From Salticus scenicus (taxonomy: Eukaryota; Arthropoda; Arachnida; Araneae; Salticidae), in assembly GCA_963930645.1 (NCBI GenBank), contig OZ005651.1:128133731-128197730 (forward strand): a DNA stretch of 64,000 bases. Direction: 5' to 3'. Below the pieces are notes generated by a model that was given only the letters and a program-made list of their open reading frames with translations, ran no database searches and was not told where the DNA came from. This document shows, piece after piece, positions 50,822 to 60,000 of this stretch. The translations under genes were made by a program, and so were the position numbers. How positions within the stretch are numbered: position 1 is the stretch's first letter; each line of letters opens with the position of its first letter.

Positions 50822-53800
50822 TGATAAATGAATATACAAGAACATTTTTTCAATTTATATATATATATATATAAGGACAGAATATTCTTGATTATTCTCT
50901 AAATTTCAGCTACAGGAGAATATTCATGTTCTCTAAGAATATTCTTGCCTCACATCTCTACACCAGACCAGTCCTAATTAAACTTCAAAAGATATTTAAG
51001 AAGATCATAATTATATGTAACTTCATATCTGATATATGTTTTAAATACAGAGTCAATGCCACAGCTAAATAGGCCCAGACTGGCCAGGTCGGCGATTGCC
51101 GAAGTCCCCTGGCCAAAGCAAGCCTCAGAAAACCTCCTTAAAATATACTACTTTATAATTAGTTATATCAATGTAATTTGGCTATTTATTTTCCAATAAT
51201 TTTATGCATTTACAATCAATTTTCACTCATTGCATGTTGTGCAGTGCTCATAATTTCAGACAAGTTCATGACCAAAGAACTTCAATGCAAATAAGTATTC
51301 AAGCTCTGCAATGAAAAACCTTGTCTTACACTTCATTGTTTTCATCTAAAATGCATGCCAAGTCGAGAATGTTTCATTCTTGGAGCACGTTGCTTCATCA
51401 TGTGTGGAATTACAATTCTCGAGGCTTGGGGTGAAAGTCTCATTGAGGCCTCCTAAATGAAGTCCCTCCCCCTTCCTATCAGGAGGCCTCCTTGTACATA
51501 ATGAGTACAAAACTTCGAATAAACACTATAAAATGCAATAAACTCAACAACAATTGTTCTAGGTCAAAAGAATATACAATCCTTCGTCAGGTAAACAAAG
51601 TAGCACAAGTGCTGCAATCAAAGTGGCAAGGTGTGATCAAAATTATGAAATGAAAGAAAAAAGTAAATAAATACAATTAAAAAATATAACAAAATCTAAA
51701 AATCTTAAAAATATCAAAATTAAACAGAAATCGAAGTTATGTGAGTAAATTCCAAGCATCAGACAAAAATGGAGTGGAAGAAATATCATTAACAAGATTT
51801 TTCTACATTTTAACTATGTAAAAAGCTTCATGGATATCCAAATAGGAAGAGGAGACAGGAGATGAAATTATGTTAGTTATAGAAAAATCAAAACAATGGC
51901 CATGAACCCAGCTGTGGGAAGCAATAGAAGATTTGGAGATCTCTTCATTAGGAACATTATGATGGTGCTCATTTATTCTATATTTCAAATGTCTCCTACA
52001 TATATAGTTTGACCAATGTAACCTAAATACTTCTACTTCTGAGTTGCAAAATCGGCCTTTGAGGGACAATAATAATACATTAAATACAGGTAACTTGCAT
52101 TAGTTATTAGCTCATAAGCTCAAGCAAAACAATTCCATTATTTAATTTTATAAAATTAATTTTTAAAATTAGAGGTTCTTAATTTCAGATATAGATTTTT
52201 ATATAGATATAATACTTAAATATCTTCCACATACTCGGTAATTTGAGCCAAGTCCCCTTATTTCCGTTTTTTACCATGCTTTATTTTACCTTTAAAATCA
52301 TCAAAAGTAGAAATCAAGTGACTGTCATCAATATTCCGCTTTTCATATGCTTAGCAGCCATTCTGAATCAAAATTATTTATTAGAATAAAATTGCAATAA
52401 ACAGCGGAATTTTTTTTGTTGCTGCTTTAGAATATAATATAGGAAAAGTCATAGATATAGTAATTTATATAGATCTATCATTCCCATGTTATCAAGCAAA
52501 GATTTTTGATGCCAAAAAATTTTTTTGGCATCAGTCATTAAACTGATGTTGAAACTCGGCACTTGTAACAGAATAGAATGTGCGGCTGTCAACTGTACTA
52601 ATAAATGGATGAAAGGAAAGGTAATAGGCTTTCATAAGTAAGTTATATTTGACTAATTTATGAAAAATATATTTTTTATAAACAGTTGCTTTGTTATTAT
52701 TTTTGTTTAAATATCGTTTTGATATTTAATGGAACACTGTATTAAAATTTGATATATTTTTAAGATTTTATATTAGTAATTAATATAGAATTTTCAAAAT
52801 TCTTGTAAATATAGTTAGCAGCGGCACAGGTAAAGAACATTATTTTTAGTATATAAAAAGAGTTTAACTTTAAATATTAATTAAATTAATAGATATATAT
52901 ATAGTAAAAAAAAAAATGAAAGAAAGCATGAAAAATGAATTTGAAACTGTAGCTACAGTTTTTCATTCACCTTTAGTACATAAATTATTCATATATTTTA
53001 TTAGCTAAATTATCCATGTGTATTCACTCGGAGAAAGACGGCCATTAACCAGTAAACGGAATAACTTTTTCTCCCTCGATGATCAATCTATGTCTTATTA
53101 CTATAACTATGGGAAAAGTTAAGATATCTATACTATGTTTTCACTTATCTAATGGAAAAAACAGAAGCAAAACAATTCTATTATTTAATTTTCTGAAATT
53201 AATTTTGTAAATTAGACATTTTGTTTAAAAACTAGCTGAACCCGGCCACAAATTGTCGTGGTTTTTGGCTTTACCCACTTCGCTAATTGCTGGTCATTAC
53301 ACTTAAATGATATTAAAATTCCATATCAGTTTTCAATATTAAAATCGCACACACACAGGGAAAAAAAAAAATCAGTCAAAACCGCAATCATGATTTCCGC
53401 TGCCCTTAACAAGGGCTTTTATGCCCACACAACACTGATCCCACAGTCTTTTTTTCCTTGTAAAATTACAGATTTTATGCACAAATAAAAACTAAGCCTA
53501 TTTTTGTCTTTTAAGTACAGGTATAAAATTCTCTACGAAATATAATTTAATTTAGTACGTCAGGACTTTTTCTTTTGAACTATTTTTTCATATAAAAGCA
53601 TGCAGTAACTATTTTGTTCCTTAGCTATGTCATTATATTCATTTCTTAAAATTTCTTTGGTATAACTTTAGTATAAGATCCCCTTGGCGACTTTTCAACT
53701 TTTGTTGTCATTTTGGTAATGAATTAAAGAGGCTGTCACAACTGCATAAGTAAAGATCTTGGCGAGAGTTAGTTCACTATATATCACTATCTCTACCAAA

Positions 53801-56726
53801 GTTTTGCAGAGCCATTTTCGTTATGGAATATATTTTACAATTTGTATCAGCTAAATCACAATTAAAGAAGACATTTCTTTCTTCAATATGCTTGATATTT
53901 TATTACCGCTGTGTCCCTTTTTAATAATTATTTAGGTATTAAAGTAGGATTTAGATTATTATGGTTTCAACAGTGTGATTTGGTTACCTAAATTATATAA
54001 ATATTTACTATAAAAGTAAGTAAACTACATCAGAAAACAAGCTTACTCTTTTACTCAACTATTTTCCAAGTGGCAAGAAAGCTAAATGTGGTTTTTAGGC
54101 ATGTAAGCCTAATTTTCAAAATATTTTAATATCCTATTCCCTCTAAATTCCTCTAATATTTCTAAATCTCCTTTTTAAATAATGAATCACTTGTAATTAA
54201 TTAGTATACTCATTTTTTCCAGCATGGAACTAGTTTAAGTATGGTATATAAAAGTTATATAAATATTTACTGTGAAAATAAGTAAACTACATCCAGGCCC
54301 GGACTGGCTCCTTTGCGGGCCCTCGGCTAGAAATCGAAAAGGGGCCCCTTGCTGAGGTATTTAGAGGAAACTATTAGGCTTTGCCCGTTTCACTCCACTA
54401 TATTTAAATGAAGTCACAAAATTATATACAACTTACTAATTCTAAAAATCTCATAATGTAATAAAAATTCATTGAAATCAGTCAAAACTTCAGTTTTATA
54501 CCCTCCCCCGCTAAAGCGGGAGGGGGAAAATTTCGCAAATTTCATTATAGTGTGTATTGGGTACACATAACCAGCACATACACCGAAAAATCGCTTTTAA
54601 TTTAGAGCACAGTTACAATTTCAAACATGTTTTTTACCTACCAGATTCCCATGGGTGAAAGAGGATGTTTCATAAAATCCTCTTATAATGCGTGCTGTGT
54701 ACATACACTGCCCCATTAAAAAAAATAAAAATAAAACTTCCTGAGATAATTGTTTTTGCCCCCCCCTCCCCCCAGCTAACAGGGAAGGGGTGTATTTCAC
54801 AAAATCCTTTTTTCGTGTGTTGATTCCTGAGATAATTTGGAATAGAATTACACTTGGATATGTGTTTTGTGCCCCCAACCCTCGCTAAAAGGGAAGGGGG
54901 ATATTTCGCAAAATGTATTTTTAGAGTGTATTTAGGCACATATAAGAAATCCATACACTCAGAAATTGCCTTTCTGAGATAATTTAGATGAGGGTTATAA
55001 CTTGAAACGTATTTTTTGTGCTCATATAGCAAACCCACATACCAATGTATTGTCGTTCTGAGATAATTTGGAACAGAATTACACTTTCAATTTTTAATTA
55101 ATTAATTTTTATTTATTTGTTTATTTTTATTTTATTTATTTATTTATTTTCCCCCTCACCACTCCTATGGAAAATTTAGCAAAATCCCGTCACAGTTAAT
55201 GTTTGATGAAAATATTGAACACGCATCAAAATTCATAAACGTAGCTCCCATAGATTCCCCTGGGAAAATTTAATGCAAAAAGATTGCTCTCAAATTTGCC
55301 TCCCTTGTAAATCCCCCCCCCCCCTTCCCAAATCAAAAATCGCAAAACACCCAAAATAGGTTTCTGGAAATATATACAGAAGATACAGTTGTTTTCTACT
55401 TCTACGTGCCATTTTTCGTAGAGTTTTAATGGAAAATCCGGATTTTGCGAAATTCTTTTCCTCCCCCTTAAAATGAAGAATTCGAAAATTGACATATATG
55501 TTTTCTGTTTTGTATGCAGGTCTAGTCTCTTCTGGTGCTGTTTCTTAATCATGAAGTAATTTAGACCCAAGTTATGCTCGTAAACGGGATTTTGTCGCCC
55601 CCCTCCCCCTCAGTGTGGGAAAGAGAGAATTTTCAAAAATCCGTCTTAATGGGTGTTAGCTCTCTAGAACCAACTTTCACTGCAAAATTCGTAATCTAGT
55701 CTCGCACAAAATCGCCGTGAAAGTGTTGAGTCAGTGGGTGGAAATTATGCCCCCCCCCCCTTGAGCACTGAATTTATAAAATTCCAGAAATTGAGTTTTA
55801 GGTATTTTGTTCGCCTTATTTTAAAATAAAAGTCTCAGGGATAGGTTTTTTTTTTTTTTAAACTATGTAGTATTATTTGGAATCAGGTTTTGAAATGTGA
55901 AATTACGTTTTGCTCCCTCCTTTGGGGACTGAATTTCTAAAATTTTAGAAATTGGTTTCTGGATATCTGTGTTTGCTATATTTTAAAGCAAAAATCTTAT
56001 GCATATCTGTCTTTTTGTTTGAGATCGTCCTTGAGGGTCAAATTTCTAAAATTCTAGAAATGTGTTTTTCTTAGCTATATTTTAAAGCAAAATGTGTTTA
56101 TGTGTTTTTCTTAGCTATATTTTAAAGCAAAAATTTTACTGGTATCTGTTTTTTTCACTGAGATATAGAGAATTTTATGAAATCACATTCTGTCCTCTTT
56201 CCCCCCCTTGGAGATCGAATTTTGTAAAATTGCTTCTTAGGGGGTGCTTACACTATATGGTCTATAATCTGACCCAGTTTCGAGTCAGTGACTCCAGTAG
56301 ATTTTGCTGTGCGTTGAGGAGCCAGTGAGTAAGTGAGTGGAAGTACTCTTTTATATATAAATAGAATATTAAAACATATTTTTTGAAAATTAGGCTTACA
56401 TGCCTAAAAACTACATTTAGCTTTCTTGCTACCAGGAAAATAGTTCAGCAAAAATGTAAGCTTTTTTTCTAATATCGTTTACTTATTTTCACAATAAATA
56501 GTTACATAATTTTTATATACCATACCTAAACTAGTTCCATGTTGGAAAAAATAAGTATACTAATTACGAGCGGTTAATTCTTTAAAAATGAGGTTGGAAA
56601 ATATTTTTATTTTCAGGCAACCAAATCACATTTTTGAAGAAACCATACTAATATAAATCCTACAGCAATACCTTAATAATTGTAAAAAGGGACACAACAG
56701 TAATAAATTACTAAGCATATTGGAAG

Positions 56727-56774
<48 letters not shown>

Positions 56775-57054
56775 CTTTAATTGTGATTTAGTTGATACAA
56801 ATTGTAAATTATATTTTATAACAAAAAGAAAAATGGTTCTGAAAGACCCGGGTACAAGTATAGTGAACTAAGCAACTCTCGCCAAGATCTTTTATGCAAT
56901 TGGGACAGCTTCTTTAATTCATCGCTAAAATGACAACGAAAGTCACCAACGGGGGTCTTATATTAAAGCTGTACAGAAAATTTTTTAAGAAACGAATATA
57001 ATAACCGATGCTAAGGAACGAAACAATTACTGCCTACTTTTATATGAAAAAATA

Positions 57055-57086
<32 letters not shown>

Positions 57087-60000
57087 TCATGTCGTATTAA
57101 ATTAAATCCTGTTTCCTACAGAATTTTATAGGAAAAAAGGCTGTTAAATCAGCATTGTTCGGGCGTGAAAGCTGTTGCTAAGGGCAGCGGAAACCCAAGT
57201 CGAGACTTTAATTGATTTCATAGTGTTTTTTTTTTTTTTTTTTTTTTTTAATCCTGGTGTTTGTGATCTTAATATTGATAGCTGATATGTAATTTTAAAT
57301 TTTAAGATCATTTAACTATAATGACCAGCTAATAGCGAAACAGGTAAAGCCTACTAAAACCACAGCAACGCGTGGTCAGGTACAGCTAGCTTTTAAATAA
57401 AATGTCTAATTTTCACCCAAAATTAAGAACCTCTAATTTTAAAAATTAAATATTAGAATTGTTTTGCTACTGATTTTTCTGATAGTTTCTCAAATTATTG
57501 AGTATGTGGTAGGTACTTAAGTATTATTTTTATATAAAATCTCTAATTTTCATCTGAAATCAAGAACGTCTAATTTTTAAAATTAATTTTATAAAATTAA
57601 ATAATAGAATTGTTTTGCTTGAACTTATAAGCTAATAAACTAATTCGAGTTACTTGTATTTAATGTACCATTTTCGTCCCTCAAAAGCCCACTTTGCGGC
57701 TTAGAAGTGAACTAATTTACGAAGTATTTAGATATTTGGAATTTTTTTTCAACATCTAAAGATTTTCTCGTCTTTTCTTTTTGAAGCACCACATTGATAG
57801 ACGTGTTTCATGTTAGGACAGCTCTGACACTGCTTTAAATACAACCTTACTACGAGACTTATAGCGAGTGAGCATTGCACAAAAGAAGTTAGTTACATTA
57901 GGTAAGAATAAAAATTGAAGCTCCGAAGAGACGTAACAAACGCATTCTAGAAGCTACATTTAAAATTTTGTGGTTGTTTAAGATAGGAGAACAAACATAC
58001 AGGATGAAGATGAAGCAGCATGCTCCATGAATGAAACACTCTCGACTTTACTTGTGCATGCATCCTAGATGAAAACAATCAAGAAAGACAAGGTTTTCAT
58101 CGCAAAGCTTCAATACTTGTTTGCATTTAAGTTCTTTGATCACGAACTTGCCTGAAATTATGAACACTGCATAGTGCACAACACTTCTTGAGTCAAAATT
58201 ATTTGTAAATCAGTAAAATTATAGGAAAATAGTCAAATTACTCTGATGTAACTATTTATAAAGTAGTATGTTTTGAGGGGTCTCCTGGGGCCCCCTTGGG
58301 CTGGGGGTCCTCGGCAATCACCGACCAGCCGACCTGGCCAGCCCGGGCCTGACTACATCAGAAAACAAGCTTACTTTTTTACTCAACTATTTTCCAAGTG
58401 GCAAGAAAGCTAAATGTGGTTTTTAGGGCATGTAAGCCTAATTTTCAAAAAGTACATATTTAATATCATATTCCCTCTAAATTCCTCTGTAAGGGGCCCC
58501 TTTTTTATTTCTAGCCGAGGGCCCCCAAAGGAGCCAGTCCAGACCAGTAATCAAAATCATACAATTCAGGCCAGCTATCAATCAATAACCTAAGCTACCC
58601 ATTAATATTCTTTCTTATGACATACATTAATTGTAGACTAAAACTAATAAAACCACTCTAACAAGGAGAGGTCACGACATGGAAAATTCAGATTGGGACG
58701 AAATTCTGCAGGAATGTAGTATACTATGAGGGTAACAACATATTAAAGCAGTAGGACCCACTATCCACAAAATTTCGAGAAAAAAGCATTTAAAGTTTCA
58801 GTAATCTTTAAATACAAGTTATTTAGCAAGCGAGCAAGCGCCCCAGTGGTGTGATCTTAAAACGTGAGTCTGCTAGCCGGACGACTTGGGTTCGAGGCTA
58901 CCTCGAGACAACTTTTTTTTTTTTTTTTTTTTTTCCCCTTTACTTTTCATGCAATCTAAACTTTTTATTTATTTTTACTTTATTTTATAAATCAATTCAA
59001 AATTTGAAAAATTTAATAAAGTATTATTTAATTTTTTTGAATATAAAATAAATAAATTTTTCTATTTTTAATATTTATAACTTAAAAATACAATAAATTT
59101 CTATAACTTAAAAAATGAATTTTAGTTTTATTTTAACTGTAAAATAAGGTAAAACTAAAGAAACTGATTTTGATTATTTATCGAAATATTTTATTTTACT
59201 TTAGGTATGCTTGAAACAATACTAAATTTTGTTTTTTAAATTAAAAAAAAATAATAATACAGAGAAATGATCATTTTAGTTGCACACATAATTACTATCC
59301 AAATTAAATAATTACTTCTCCAATCAATACAGTTTCTTGAAAAATTATAGTATAGGATTACGATGGTGTTAAATTATTACAGGTAAAGAAATGTTATCTT
59401 TAAATGTAGATTTTAAATGTTAATGAACATCATTTCTTTTTCGATAACGACTTCCTTCTTTTTTTATCCTTCCTTGCACAAAATAAAATTCCACCTGTCC
59501 TTTATTATTAACAAGCTAGAAGCGTTTACGTAATTTATACACATTCAAACAAAATCAGGAAGCTCAAACCAAGATTTAAGTAACACCTGCTAACTATTTT
59601 ACACTTTCTTTACAGCTTGCTTATTTTTTAATTATTTAAATATTTGTCTGTTTTTCTTTATGTTTCTTATTTAGGGTTTAGAGTTTTGTAAAACTAAACT
59701 TTATTTTTTAAGTTATGGAAATTTATTGTATTTTTAAGTTATAAATATTAAAAATAGAAAAAGTTATTTTATACTCAAGAAAATTAAATAATTTATTAAA
59801 ATTTTCAGATTTTGAATTGAATTATAAAATAAAGTAAAAATAAATAAAAAGTTTAGATTACATAAAAAGTTAAAGGAAAAAAAAAAAAAAAAAAAGTAGT
59901 CTCGAGGTAGCCTCGAACCCAAGTCGTCTGGCTAGCAGACTCGCACTTTAGGATCACACCACTGGGGCGCTTGCTTGCTTGCGAAATAACTTGCATTGAA

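Larger units (their letters stand above)
51070..58547. mobile_element. Outer hAT element (CAGGCCCGGACTGGC family), reverse orientation, interrupted
   Basis: The left border, TAGGCCCAGACTGGCC then AGGTCGGCGATTGCCGA, is the inverted right end of the family; the right border, CTAGCCGAGGGCCCCCAAAG then GAGCCAGTCCAGACC, is the inverted left end. Flanks CAGCTAAA and TAATCAAA agree poorly, fitting an old insertion. A second family member (54294-58351) and a PLE fragment are inserted inside. Without the inner hAT it would be about 3.4 kb. Confidence 0.78.

Noticed and set aside
55226..55570. 114-codon open frame on the minus strand
   Set aside because: It lies in the hAT element, where the homologous stretch of copy 1 is not open; poly(C) runs make it unlikely to code.
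58833..58912. A functional nuclear tRNA gene
   Set aside because: The B box is good, but the acceptor stem does not close and an inverted copy lies in a repeat, so it is kept as tRNA-like only.
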